From positions 992,001 to 1,056,000 of the forward strand of contig NZ_CP023202.1 in NCBI RefSeq assembly GCF_000220705.2: a stretch of 64,000 nucleotides of DNA, in the 5' to 3' direction. Within the stretch, counting starts at the first letter, position 1. Each line of letters starts with the position of its first letter. This stretch comes from Streptomyces xinghaiensis S187. GTDB taxonomy: Bacteria; Actinomycetota; Actinomycetes; Streptomycetales; Streptomycetaceae. Position numbers and translations under genes: made by a program. The notes under the pieces are model-generated. The model was not told the DNA's origin and did no database searches. It saw only the letters and a program-made list of their open reading frames with translations. Shown piece after piece: positions 8,226 through 17,200 of the stretch.

Positions 8226-9224
8226 ATGAACCAAGCCGACGACCCGGCGGACACGGTGCAGGCCACGCGTGTCCCCGCCGATATCTCCCGCCCCGACCGC
8301 ATCCTCGGTCCCTTCACCGCGCAGCAGACCGCCGTCATCGCCGCCGCAGCAGTGGTGCTCTATGCCGGATACTGGGCCGCGCGGCCGTTCATGGCACCGG
8401 TCGCCTACGCCGCACTCGTCGTCCCCGTGGCCGGGGCGGTGGCCGCGCTCGCGCTCGGCCGGCGGGAGGGCGTCGGCCTGGACCGCTTCCTCCTCGCGGC
8501 CCTCGCCCATGCCCGTGTGCCCAAGCGCCGGGTGCACGCGCCCGAAGGCGTGCCGCCGCTGCCCGCCGTCGTCCCCGGCCACTGGGCTAAGGCCGCAGGC
8601 CCGCCTCCGGCCGCGCTGCGCATGCCGTACGACGGCATCACCGCAGCCGGAGTGGTCGACCTGCGCGGTGAGGGTGTGGCCGGGCTGGCGACCTGCTCGA
8701 CCGTCAACTTCGAGCTGCGCTCGGGAGCCGAGCAGCAGGGCCTGACGGCCGCGTTCGCCCGGTGGCTCAACTCCCTGACCGGCCCCACCCAGGTGCTGGT
8801 GCGCTGCCACCGGATCGATCTCGCCCCGCTCGCCGACAACCTCCAGCAGGAGGCCGCCGCGCTGCCGCATCCCGCTCTGGAGCGGGCCGCACGGGAGCAC
8901 GCCGACTTCCTCGCCGACCTCGCCGCGGGCGGCAATCTGCTGGGGCGACAGGTCGTCCTGATCGCCCGGGAAGAGAGCCCGGCGCACGGCCTGCGGCACG
9001 GGATGAACGAGGAACGGGTGCTCCAGCGCCTCGACGAGGCCACCCGCACGCTCGCAGCCGCCGAGATCACCGTCACCCCTCTGGGCGCCGAGCAGACCGC
9101 CGACCTGGTCAGCGCGGCCTGCAACCCCGACTCCCCCACCCTGCCCGGCCTCGGATCGGAGGCGGCCCCGCATGACCCGGTTCTTCCTCAACCGCCGCCC
9201 CCCGGCACAGACACAGGTGTGTGA
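8226..9224 (+). CDS. PrgI-family type IV secretion-like membrane protein, 332 aa
   Basis: ATG 8226 follows an ideal Shine-Dalgarno. Residues ~35-80 hold two adjacent membrane helices (VIAAAAVVLYAGYWAA; AALVVPVAGAVAALAL), the PrgI signature. They follow a short motif RVPADISRPDRILGPFTAQQ typical of the actinobacterial members. The cytoplasmic ~250 residues resemble the domain seen in larger Streptomyces homologues, with a conserved middle (GVVDLRGEGVAGLATCSTVNFELRS). PrgI-type proteins sit between the TrbL-like channel and the VirB4-like ATPase in these clusters. Its end overlaps the beginning of the VirB4-like remnant at 9172. Confidence 0.75.
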   Translation: MNQADDPADTVQATRVPADISRPDRILGPFTAQQTAVIAAAAVVLYAGYWAARPFMAPVAYAALVVPVAGAVAALALGRREGVGLDRFLLAALAHARVPKRRVHAPEGVPPLPAVVPGHWAKAAGPPPAALRMPYDGITAAGVVDLRGEGVAGLATCSTVNFELRSGAEQQGLTAAFARWLNSLTGPTQVLVRCHRIDLAPLADNLQQEAAALPHPALERAAREHADFLADLAAGGNLLGRQVVLIAREESPAHGLRHGMNEERVLQRLDEATRTLAAAEITVTPLGAEQTADLVSAACNPDSPTLPGLGSEAAPHDPVLPQPPPPGTDTGV

Positions 9225-9588
9225 TGCCGGCCAGTTGCTGGAGGCGGCGAGCCCCGAGGCGGTCGAGGTCCATGCCCGCGCTCTGGCCGTCGGCGCGCAG
9301 CCGGCCACCGGCATGGCAACCAGGGGTGGCGAGCCGTGGGAGTGCCGAGCCGCCGTCGGGCCTCTGGCGCCGTGCACGCCGTTTGCCGATCCTCCTGCCG
9401 TAGTCGGCGGCCGGCCCGGTCACCGGACCGCCCGCCCGAACTGGCTGGGTGGGGGCGCGGTGGGTGGCAGGGGCGTGGGCGATGCTCCGTGGTTGACCTC
9501 GGGGATCACGCCGAAGACGAGGACGCACGAGGCGTCGATATGGCCGGGCCGTGGACGTCGGTGGGCATGCCACACAGAGGCGGAGTGA
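9172..9588 (+). pseudogene. VirB4-like ATPase gene truncated after ~50 codons
   Basis: ATG 9172 overlaps the PrgI-like gene by 53 nt, the usual coupling in these clusters. The first ~50 residues (MTRFFLNRRPP... SPEAVEVHARALAVGAQPATGMAT) match the expected N-terminus of the VirB4/TraC-like ATPase. After about 9320 the similarity ends and the frame continues as Gly/Pro/Arg-rich filler to 9588. No Walker motifs, and no VirD4-like gene, follow in the window. I infer a deletion that removed the ATPase body and the downstream transfer genes. The identity of such a short piece is less certain than its neighbours. Confidence 0.55.
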
Positions 9589-9619
9589 TCCGGTCGGTCA
9601 TGCTGCTGGAGAGCGGCCG

Positions 9620-9625
9620 TAGGCT
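9620..9625 (+). promoter_or_regulatory. -10 hexamer TAGGCT of a probable leaderless transcript
   Basis: TAGGCT ends 6 nt before ATG 9632, and no Shine-Dalgarno is present. In actinobacteria a TANNNT at this distance usually means that transcription starts at the start codon. Confidence 0.5.
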
Positions 9626-9631
9626 TCCCCT

Positions 9632-10810
9632 ATGAGTTCGGTGCGCGCCCGAGTGTGGCACTTCACGGTCGAGTGGGGAAGCGCCGGCGCGGAAGCCGTC
9701 CAGGCCGTCGAGATCGGGCAGGGCCCGCTGCCGGTGTCCTTGGCCGCCGTGGTCAACATCAACGCGCTCGCCTGCGACCTGCGCAGGACGGTCGACCAGC
9801 GTGTGCGTGACCACGAGACCAGCCTTCTCCTCAGCTACATCACCAGCAGCCCGGGCACCGGTTCGCTAGGGGTCGACTGTTCCGCGCTCGACTCGAGCTC
9901 CGGCCACATCCGGCGCTTCGTCAGCGAGTGCACCGGGCTTGGGGTGATGACATCCGCCAGTGAGACACTCTTCGACTGGAAGCCTGGGGCCAACGGCCTC
10001 AGCAGCTTCGATGTCCTGCCCGGGAAGCTCGTCGGAACCTACGCGAAAGGGGGAGTACGGCCCGACCTGCTATACGACTTGGCCGCCGGTCCGCTCGCTG
10101 GCGAGGCACGGGGCCGACGCCGCGACCGCGAGCAGATGCTGCCGGCAGGCCAAGGGACCCAGCCGCAAAAGGCACGCTTGGCGAAACTCGCGCAGTGGTC
10201 CGTCGACCACAACGAGCACGCCTACTTCATGAGTTGGGTCTGGCTCGGCACGGGCGGCGTTTATGTCGACATCTTCCTGCCCGACGACTCCCCGGCCACG
10301 GCCGGACTTAAGACCGGGTGGATCGATGTACCAGGCAGCGCACAGCCCTGGCGGTTCCGTGTTCCTCGGCCGGATCCCCGTCGGCGCACGGTCCTGGAGC
10401 CGAACCCCCTCGCGGCCGGGGCAGACCCCGCGCCCGAGTCCGGCAGCGAGGGCTTGGCTTATGCAACCGGAGCCGCCGCCGAAACGGCGGTCAGGCGAGC
10501 CGCGGTAGCGGTCGAGGCGGCGATGAACCAGTCCTTCGCACGCGAAGACACCACACTCGGAACGTTCTCCGGCGCAGAGGTCCGCGGCCGGTGGATCCGC
10601 GGCGACGCGGTCGGACCGGCACACTACGAGGTCCTGCTCGGCGTCCTGGGCGAGCGAGTGCCGGTGGCCCATCGGGCCCAGCGTCGCCGACTGGCCTCAC
10701 AGAGTGACCGGCTCGATGTGTTCCTCGAGGGCCGCCTCTTGACCCTCGTGAAACCGATCGACAGTCCGCGGCCGAGCTGGGACCGGATCCGATCAGAGCT
10801 GCTGGAGTAG
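9632..10810 (+). CDS. Unknown 392-aa cytoplasmic protein
   Basis: I do not recognise this family. The frame has strong codon bias and starts at ATG 9632, six bases after a -10-like hexamer, so it is probably leaderless. It has no signal peptide or membrane helix. It starts VRARVWHFTVEWGSAGAEAVQAV and contains a beta-rich N-terminal ~60 residues. A central region (NEHAYFMSWVWLGTGGVYVDIFLPDD) may form a second sheet. A long helix around residues 285-305 (ETAVRRAAVAVEAAMNQSF) precedes a C-terminal domain (FSGAEVRGRW... LTLVKPIDSPRPSW). It stands alone between the conjugation remnant and the Gabija-like remnant, in the decayed accessory region, yet appears intact. Confidence 0.7.
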   Translation: MSSVRARVWHFTVEWGSAGAEAVQAVEIGQGPLPVSLAAVVNINALACDLRRTVDQRVRDHETSLLLSYITSSPGTGSLGVDCSALDSSSGHIRRFVSECTGLGVMTSASETLFDWKPGANGLSSFDVLPGKLVGTYAKGGVRPDLLYDLAAGPLAGEARGRRRDREQMLPAGQGTQPQKARLAKLAQWSVDHNEHAYFMSWVWLGTGGVYVDIFLPDDSPATAGLKTGWIDVPGSAQPWRFRVPRPDPRRRTVLEPNPLAAGADPAPESGSEGLAYATGAAAETAVRRAAVAVEAAMNQSFAREDTTLGTFSGAEVRGRWIRGDAVGPAHYEVLLGVLGERVPVAHRAQRRRLASQSDRLDVFLEGRLLTLVKPIDSPRPSWDRIRSELLE

Positions 10811-10881
10811 ACGGGTCGCAGGTCGGCTGCGGCTCTGCTCCACGTCACATACCCCCCTCTAGTCGCCTTGCGGCAAATGCC

Positions 10882-11898
10882 GTGCTTCCCGGGGACGTTG
10901 TCCGCGATGGTGGCGTGGTGCGAGTGGCCCGACTGCTGATCACGGACTTCCGGGGCTGGAAGTCCCTCGATCTGCGCCCCCGCGATCACGCGGTCGTGGC
11001 CGGCGTGCCCCGCGCTGGCCGCAGCGATGTCATCGAGGCACTGGCACGGGTACTAGACCCGGAAGCTGCACACGGCTCCTCCCTGTCGGATCTCCACCAG
11101 ACTGCGCCGGTGGAAGGAGAGGGAGAGGACCAGACCCTGCCAGCCGCCGCCGAAGCCGCCATGCGACGTGACTTCACCCATGACGCCATCCGCACTGCCA
11201 CCACGGCAGGACGCATCTTGGTCACCGACTACGCCGACGGCCACAGTCATGCCGAGGTCATTGACCTCACACGCCGGGCCCGGAAGGACGGCGAGACTGT
11301 CGGCATCTTCACCCACACCAACGTGGCGGCATCCAGCCTCTCCGACGCCCTCCTCGCCGACGGCCTCGTACACGAGCAAGCCGGCCTCACCGAGGCACAG
11401 GTGAGGCCCGCGCTGCGCAACTCTCCCTGGTGAAGTGCGCACTAAGCCTTCCCGACTCCGAGGTTCTCCGCGCGCCGGCCGTCTACGTCCAGGCCACGGA
11501 GCGCAAGGGCAACAGGGTGGTTCCGCTCGCCCAGCAGAGCTCAACCCGGCGACGAACGCGCCCCTGAACAACGCGCACGGGACCTGCGAGCCTCAGTCGG
11601 CGAAGGCAGTCAGCCCGACATCGCGCGACTTGCCGAGGTGATCACGAATGCCTACAGCACGGTCGGAGCCGCCCGTCGCCAGGAGACCTGGCTTCATGCA
11701 GCCCGCCAGACGCGCATCGCCCTACATCACGCCGAGCAAGGCTCCTTCGACGTTGCGGCGGTCGAGCAGGAGCTCCTCCGCGTACGCGACGAAGCCCTGG
11801 TGGTGGCAGGCACGGCCCGACGAGCCCCGATCCAGGTCATGAACCTCCACCAGACCAAGGGTCGGGAAGCCGACATCTCTCTGCCATGGATGCCGTAG
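10882..11898 (+). pseudogene. Gabija-like remnant: OLD-type ATPase start fused to UvrD-type helicase pieces
   Basis: From ~10,921 the translation VARLLITDFRGWKSLDL and AGVPRAGRSDVIEAL is the N-terminal beta strand and degenerate P-loop of an OLD-family (GajA-like) ATPase. After SDLHQ the same frame switches to UvrD-type helicase sequence (GRILVTDYADGHSHAEVIDLTRRARKDG, GIFTHTN). It stops at 11433, continues in another frame (VYVQATERKGN, VVPLAQQ) to ~11,565, and in a third (ARLAEVITNAYS, then MNLHQTKGREAD, a helicase motif V-like segment) to 11898. I read this as an internal deletion joining a GajA-like gene to its downstream GajB-like helicase, followed by frameshifts. It cannot encode a working system. 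Confidence 0.6.
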
Positions 11899-11986
11899 AC
11901 CTTGACGTAGGAGTTGGGGCGAATGTCAGTGAGGACGAAGTCGGGGAAGACGACGTCGCTTCCGTCGTAGCGCCGGGTTTGACGTA
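11885..11986 (-). pseudogene. Fragment of an unidentified actinobacterial gene, opposite strand
   Basis: On the minus strand ~34 codons read RQTRRYDGSDVVFPDFVLTD followed by IRPNSYVKVYGIHGRE. This protein-like stretch resembles the C-terminal part of large proteins from actinobacterial mobile elements, possibly DUF1173-like; that name is from memory and weak. No start, upstream domain or stop belonging to it is present, so it is a leftover from rearrangement at the edge of the Gabija-like remnant. Confidence 0.35.
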
Positions 11987-12709
11987 GGACCGGCCGCCGT
12001 GGAACGGCCTACCCACCCGATTCGACCCCGGACGCGCGGGAAGGAGCGAACACCGCTCTGACCAGGACCGGAGGGGTGCGACAGCACAGACCGGCCTGTA
12101 CGCCGGGTACGGAGCGCGACGGCCGCCGTCACCATCGGCGGCCGCAAGCCCCACGTGGCCAGGAGGTTCACCCTGCTCCGCCCCTGAAGCACCCCTGGAA
12201 GGCCGAACGATGAGAGCTTGGCAGAATGCTGAACGTCCCTGTACGGCACGGCCCTTGTGGGAGTGCCCCGTCTGCGGCCGAACGCCATGAGGCATTGGCC
12301 GCCCCCGACCCGGGTCACCAGCGCGAGTCCAGCGCCCCGTCTCCCTCCTGGCCTGCGCAGATCCCGGGACCGGGGCGTCGGCGAGGAGCACGGTGGTCCC
12401 TGTCGTATGGGGAGCGGCGCCGGTGCTCCCAGTCGGGAAGAGGCCGGTGAACGGACAAGGGGTTCTTTGGCCGGTCGCCGGGCGGATCGGTCCGGCACGG
12501 GTGGTTGACCGCGGGGGCGAAGGGTTGACGGGGGCGTGCAGTGGCGCGGTATGGCCGGCTACGTCTACCGGATCGGGTGATGGACGAAACGGGCGTGGTT
12601 GACACGTCTGGGAGGTGGGAGCGCGAGGGCTCCCCGTTGCCCAGCCCGGGAACGGCAAAGGCCGTTTCCGCTACCCGCGGAAACGGCCTACGACCTGCGA
12701 AAACGCCGG
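11899..12709. other. Decayed stretch between the remnants and the tRNA; no intact gene
   Basis: Besides the minus-strand fragment ending near 11,986 and the hairpin at 12,659-12,689 I see no supported gene. Frames on both strands are Arg/Pro/Gly-rich and lack ribosome-binding sites. This is the most likely place for the right attachment site of the former element, next to the 3' end of tRNA-Pro, but no second copy of the tRNA 3' end lies in the window to define it. Confidence 0.45.
12659..12689 (-). terminator. Terminator downstream of tRNA-Pro
   Basis: A perfect 13-bp stem (12659-12671 with 12677-12689, 5-nt loop) lies 21 nt beyond the 3' end of the tRNA on its transcribed strand and is followed by TTT. 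It fits a rho-independent terminator for the tRNA transcript. Confidence 0.8.
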
Positions 12710-12783
<74 letters not shown>

Positions 12784-12932
12784 GTGCCCGTGCGGCCTGG
12801 GGTTTCCCCCTTGCCGACCGCGCAGGAGAAACAATACCGCACCCGGCGGGGTGCTTGCCCACCCCATTCCGGTGGCAGGGAGTGAGCGGCCGGGAGAACC
12901 GCGCGGGGGCCGGGAGGGGCCGGGGGACGGGG

Positions 12933-12950
12933 ATGAGTACGGCTACTCAT
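12933..12950. promoter_or_regulatory. Palindrome ATGAGTA-CGGC-TACTCAT upstream of yiaA-like gene
   Basis: The 7-bp arms are perfect around CGGC. The element lies 33 nt before the start of the membrane-protein gene and could be a regulator's operator. GAGTA(N4)TACTC-type palindromes recur upstream of small Streptomyces membrane-protein genes in my recollection. No binding protein is known to me. Confidence 0.4.
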
Positions 12951-12983
12951 GTGCCTGAGCGGTGGAGCGGCGACTCTACCGGC

Positions 12984-13274
12984 ATGAGCACTCCCATCGA
13001 GCGGCCCACGACCACGGCGTTCTTCGTGCAGGCCGCGATCTCGTTCGCGATCTCCCTGGTGGCGATGTCCTTCGGCATCGCGAAGCTGCCGCTCGGCCCC
13101 TGGGAGCGGGGCTTTCTCGCCCTCGGGCTGGTCTTCGTCGTGACGTCGAGCTTCACGCTCGCCAAGTGCGTGCGGGACCGGCAGGAGGTCACGGAGGTGT
13201 CCAGCCGCGTCGACAAGGCGCGGTTGGACAAGCTGCTCGCCGAGCACGATCCCTTTGAGACGAAGAACCTCTGA
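12984..13274 (+). CDS. YiaA/YiaB two-helix membrane protein, 96 aa
   Basis: Two membrane helices (FVQAAISFAISLVAMSFGIA and GFLALGLVFVVTSSFTLAK) separated by LPLGPWER are the signature of the YiaAB domain. They are followed by CVRDRQE and a helical tail (SSRVDKARLDKLLAEHDPF) that is highly typical of Streptomyces homologues. ATG 12984 is preferred. An in-frame ATG at 12933 lies within the palindrome and would add 17 residues not expected in the family. No clear ribosome-binding site is seen for either. The biological role is unknown. The gene marks the return to ordinary chromosomal sequence beyond the tRNA. Confidence 0.85.
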   Translation: MSTPIERPTTTAFFVQAAISFAISLVAMSFGIAKLPLGPWERGFLALGLVFVVTSSFTLAKCVRDRQEVTEVSSRVDKARLDKLLAEHDPFETKNL

Positions 13275-13494
13275 CGGGCGGCGGGGGCACCGGCGGAGGC
13301 CACCATCCGTTACGCGCCTGCGCCGTACGGTTGCCACTGTTACTTTCCGTGACATCCCCTCGGGGCGTCCAGGACGCTGCGCGGGTGCTCCGGCCGCCGG
13401 TCCGGTCGAGGGCACCCGGTTGCGGCAACCCGCGTGTGCCGTTCGGGAGCGCGCCCGTTCGTCCGGTGACGAGGCCGCGTTCCGGACGGGGGTG

Positions 13495-13884
13495 TCAGTG
13501 ATGGGACGGCTTCGGCGGCCGGCCCGCGGTCGCGTCCCGGAGGTCCGGGTGCGCCTCGGCGAGGGCGCGCGGAGCGGCCTGGCGCCAGGAGTCCAGGAGG
13601 ATCGCGCGCAGCTCGGCCTCGTCGTCCAGCGCGGCGAGGCGGACCCGCAGCCAGGCGTAGTGCTCGTCGTGGCCCTCCCGGACGAAGAACTTCTCCGGTT
13701 CCGCGGCGATCAGCTCCGCGCGCTCCTCGACCGGGCATTTCACGCCCACCGAGGCGTCGTCGTCGGCGAGTGACGCGAAGATCTTGTTGCGCACCCGGAA
13801 GGTCGGCATGCCCCAGGCGAGCTTCTCCTGCGTCTCGGGGAGGGAGAGGGCGATACGGCGGACGTCCTCGGCGGTCGTGGTCAT
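13495..13884 (-). CDS. MmcQ/YjbR-family protein, 129 aa
   Basis: The sequence starts MTTTAEDVRRIALSLPETQEKLAWGMPTFRVRNKIFASL. This is the usual beginning of the MmcQ/YjbR family, a CyaY-like fold with presumed DNA-binding ability. EHYAWLRVRLAALDDEAELRAILLDSWR is the conserved second half. ATG 13884 has GGGAG upstream. Length is normal. The frame is open for another ~130 codons upstream, but those are Arg/Gly-rich and not part of the family. Function is not established; it stands alone. Confidence 0.85.
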   Translation of the reverse strand: MTTTAEDVRRIALSLPETQEKLAWGMPTFRVRNKIFASLADDDASVGVKCPVEERAELIAAEPEKFFVREGHDEHYAWLRVRLAALDDEAELRAILLDSWRQAAPRALAEAHPDLRDATAGRPPKPSHH

Positions 13885-14255
13885 GGCGGCGCTCCCATCG
13901 GTTCGGGTCTGCGGCTGTGTGGGCTCCGGACGTGACCGACCGTAGGTGCCGCCACTGACATCGACGCTCATGCCCGGGGGCCCGGGGGCCCGGGGTCGCG
14001 GTTCCGCCGTTGGGTGCCCCCTCACGGCTTTTCCCGCGTCCGCCCGGGCCGCCGGGCGGGCGCCGGTGTGCCGAGGCAGGCCCGTCGCGTGTGACGTGTG
14101 TGACATGCCGCACGCGTCAGCTCTCGCGGGGCTGGGCAGAGTGGTGAGGCGCTCGTCCGCCAGCGGCGGTGTACGGAGGCGGCCACCGGGCCGCGCCCGT
14201 TCCCGCCTTGCCGCTCCTCCGCCCGGACTCCGTCCGGCCCCATACGGGAGGCCCG
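13885..14255. other. Divergent intergenic region between mmcQ-like and amidohydrolase genes
   Basis: It holds the promoters of both flanking genes by position. A run GCCCGGGGGCCCGGGGGCCCGG near 13,973-13,994 is a short GC repeat. The GGGAGG Shine-Dalgarno of the amidohydrolase gene lies at its right end. No gene is supported. Confidence 0.45.
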
Positions 14256-17200
14256 TTGGACACCACCGCATCCGCCCGCGCCGTCAGCGTCACCGGAGAC
14301 GCTCCTGATCCTGAGGTCTCGGACACACCCGCTGTCTCCGGAGTCTCTGGTGTCCCCGGCGCTGATCCCGCCGCCGGCGCCCCTGGTGGTCCGCCGGCCG
14401 CCGCAGACGAGCCCGTGCCCTTGTCCCGGCGGCGCTTTCTCCGCGCCGCCGCCGGTACCGCCGCGGCGGGCGCGGCCGTCTCCGGAATCACCCCCGCATT
14501 GCCCGTGGCTCCGGCCTCCGCCGCACCCGCACCCGCCCGGCGCGTCCCGCTCTCCCTCACCACCGCCACCAACGGTGCCGGGACTCTCTCCCCCGGCGGC
14601 GGGCGACTGGTCGCCGAGGTGCAGAACGTCCTGTGGTCCGTACCCATCGGTGACAGTGGCGGTGACGGTGGCCATGGCCGTGACGGAAGCGCCGCCGGCG
14701 GTGGCTCCACCGGAGATTCAGCGGGCTCCGCCACCGCTCTCACCCCGCCCGGTCTGGAGCCCACCCGCCCCGTGTTCTCACCGGACGGCGAACTGCTCGC
14801 CGTCTGCGCGTACCGGGGCGGCGGCTTCCATCTGTGGCTGCTGCGGCCCGACGGCTCCGGCTTGCGCCAGCTCACCGACGGGCCGTGGGACGACCGCGGC
14901 CCGGCCTGGTCGCCGGACGGCACCCGGATCGCCTTCGCCTCCGAGCGCGGCGGTGACCCGGTGGCCGGCAGCCCGTACCGGATCTGGACCGTCCGCGTGG
15001 CCGACGGCCTGCTGACGCAGCTCACCGGGGCGGACGAGCGGAAGGGGCCCGGCCATGAAGACCCCGGCCGGGAGGGCCCCGGCCAGGAGGGCGCCTGGGA
15101 GGACTTCGACCCGGTCTGGTCGCCGGACGGCCGCCGCGTCCTCTTCGTCCGGGCGCGGCTCGACGGGGCCGCGCTCGACGCCCGGACCATCGCGTCCGTC
15201 CCCGCCGACGGCGGCGGCCCGGTGACCGCCGAGCACACCGATTCCTCCACCGCCCAGCTGATGACCCCGGCCGTGTCGCCCTCGGGCCGGCTGGCGTATC
15301 TGCGCACCACGCCGTTCCCCGACGCCTCCTGCACGCTGGTCGTGGACGGCACCGAGGTTCCCCTGGACGGTGACGTGGCGCCCGTGCCGCCGCGCTGGAC
15401 CGGTCCGGACGAGCTGCTGCTGACCATCGGCGGCCGCTTCCGCCTGGTGCGCCCGGACGCCCCCGGTCCCGGGCGGGAGATCCCGTTCACCGCCACGATG
15501 GCCGTCACCCGCCCCCGCTACCGCGTCAAGCGGTACGACTTCGCCGGTCACCGCGCGCGCCCGGTGCGCGGCATCCATCTGCCCGCGCTCTCGCCGGACG
15601 GCCGCCAAGTCGCCTTCGCCGCCCTCAACTCGCTCTGGCTGGGCAGCACTTCGGGCGGACGCCCGCCGCGCGGACTGGTCCGTGCCGAGCCGGCCTGCTT
15701 CCTGCTCGGCCCCTCCTGGGCGCGCGACGGAGCGTCGCTGGTGTACTCCGACGACCGCGACGGGCTGTACGCCGTCCGCCGTCACGACCTGCGCACCGGC
15801 GCGGAGACCGTGCTCGCCCGGGGCGGCCGGGTGTTCCCGGCGCTGTCGCCCGACGGCGGCCGGCTGGCCTCCCTCGACCTCGGCGGTCACCTCGTCGTCA
15901 CCGATCTGGGCAGCGGTGCGGAGCGGATCCTCGCCGCTCCCCTGGGCAGTGGCGGCCTGCCCGGCCGGCCGAGCTGGTCACCGGACGGCCGGTTCCTCGC
16001 CCTCTGCGACCGCAACCGGCTCAACCAGCGCTTCCGCGAGGGCTACAACCTGATCCGGGTGGTCGACGCGGAGAGCGGCGCGGCCCGGCTGCATCCCGTC
16101 GCCCCGCATGTCTCCCTCTCCGACCGCTACGACTCGGGCCCCGTCTGGTCTCCGGACGGGCGTTCGATGGCGGTCATCGTCGAATCGGCGCTGTGGCTGC
16201 TGCCGGTGCGGCCCGACGGCACGCCCCGCGGTGAGCCGCGCCGGCTGACCGACGAGGCCGCGGACCACCCGTCCTGGTCCGGCGACTCCCGCACGCTCCT
16301 CTATCTCTCCGGCGACCGGCTGCGCCTGCTCGACGCGCGCGGCGGCGGTACGCCCCGTACGGTCCGCGTCCCGCTCGGGCACCGGCGCCCGCCGGCCGCG
16401 AGCACTGTCGTGCACGCCGGGCTGTTCTGGGACGGCACCGGCGAGCGGGTCCGCGAGGACGTCGATCTCCTCGTACGGGACGGACGGATCACCGCCGTCG
16501 AGCCGCACCGCGCGGGACGCGGGGCGCGGCGCCGGATCGACGCCTCGGAGCGCACGGTCCTCCCCGGTCTGTGGGACGCCCACACCCACCCCTGGCAGAG
16601 CACGTACGGCGGCCGCCAGACGGGCACCCAGCTCGCCTACGGCATCACCACGGCGGTCTCCCTCGGCGGCTTCGCCCACGAGCAGGCGCGGCTGCGGGAA
16701 GCCGTCAACGCGGGCGCGCTGGCCGGTCCGCGGCTGCTGACGGCGGGCGAACTGCTGGACGGGCCGCGCGTCTTGTACAGCATGGGCCGCGGCCACCGGA
16801 CGCGCGCCGGGCTGCGGCGTTCCCTGGAGCGGGCCGCGGCGCTCGACTGGGACTTCGTGAAGACGTATGTGCGGGCGCCCGGCTGGGTGATGGAGGAGGC
16901 CGCGCGGTTCGCGCACGACCGGCTCGGGGTGCGCTGCGGCAGTCATCTGCTGACCCCGGGGATCCAGCTCGGGCAGGACCTGACCACGCATCTGCAGGCC
17001 ACCCAGCGGCTGGAGTACGGGCACGCGACGACCGCGACCGGGCACACGTACGACGATGTCGTCGAGGTGTACTCGGCGGGCGGGGACTTCCATCTGCTCG
17101 CCACACCGTTCACCGCGCTGTGGCTGCTCGGTACCGATCCGGAACTGGCGCGCGACCCGCGCGTGACGGCGCTGATGCCGCCGTGGGACGTCGCCGTGGT

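Noticed and set aside
6143..8338. 731-residue minus-strand ORF opposite the TrbL-like gene
   Set aside because: It is Arg/Gly/His-rich shadow sequence with no ribosome-binding site or domain. The plus strand encodes a coherent membrane protein.
5933..8590. 885-residue reading of the TrbL-like frame
   Set aside because: The part before 6221 overlaps the pilin gene and the part after ~8183 is a shadow of the PrgI-like gene. The true gene is 6221-8219 after correcting one base.
13973..13994. GCCCGGGGGCCCGGGGGCCCGG run as a regulatory site
   Set aside because: It is low-complexity GC sequence that occurs by chance in such DNA; no symmetry centre relates to either gene start.
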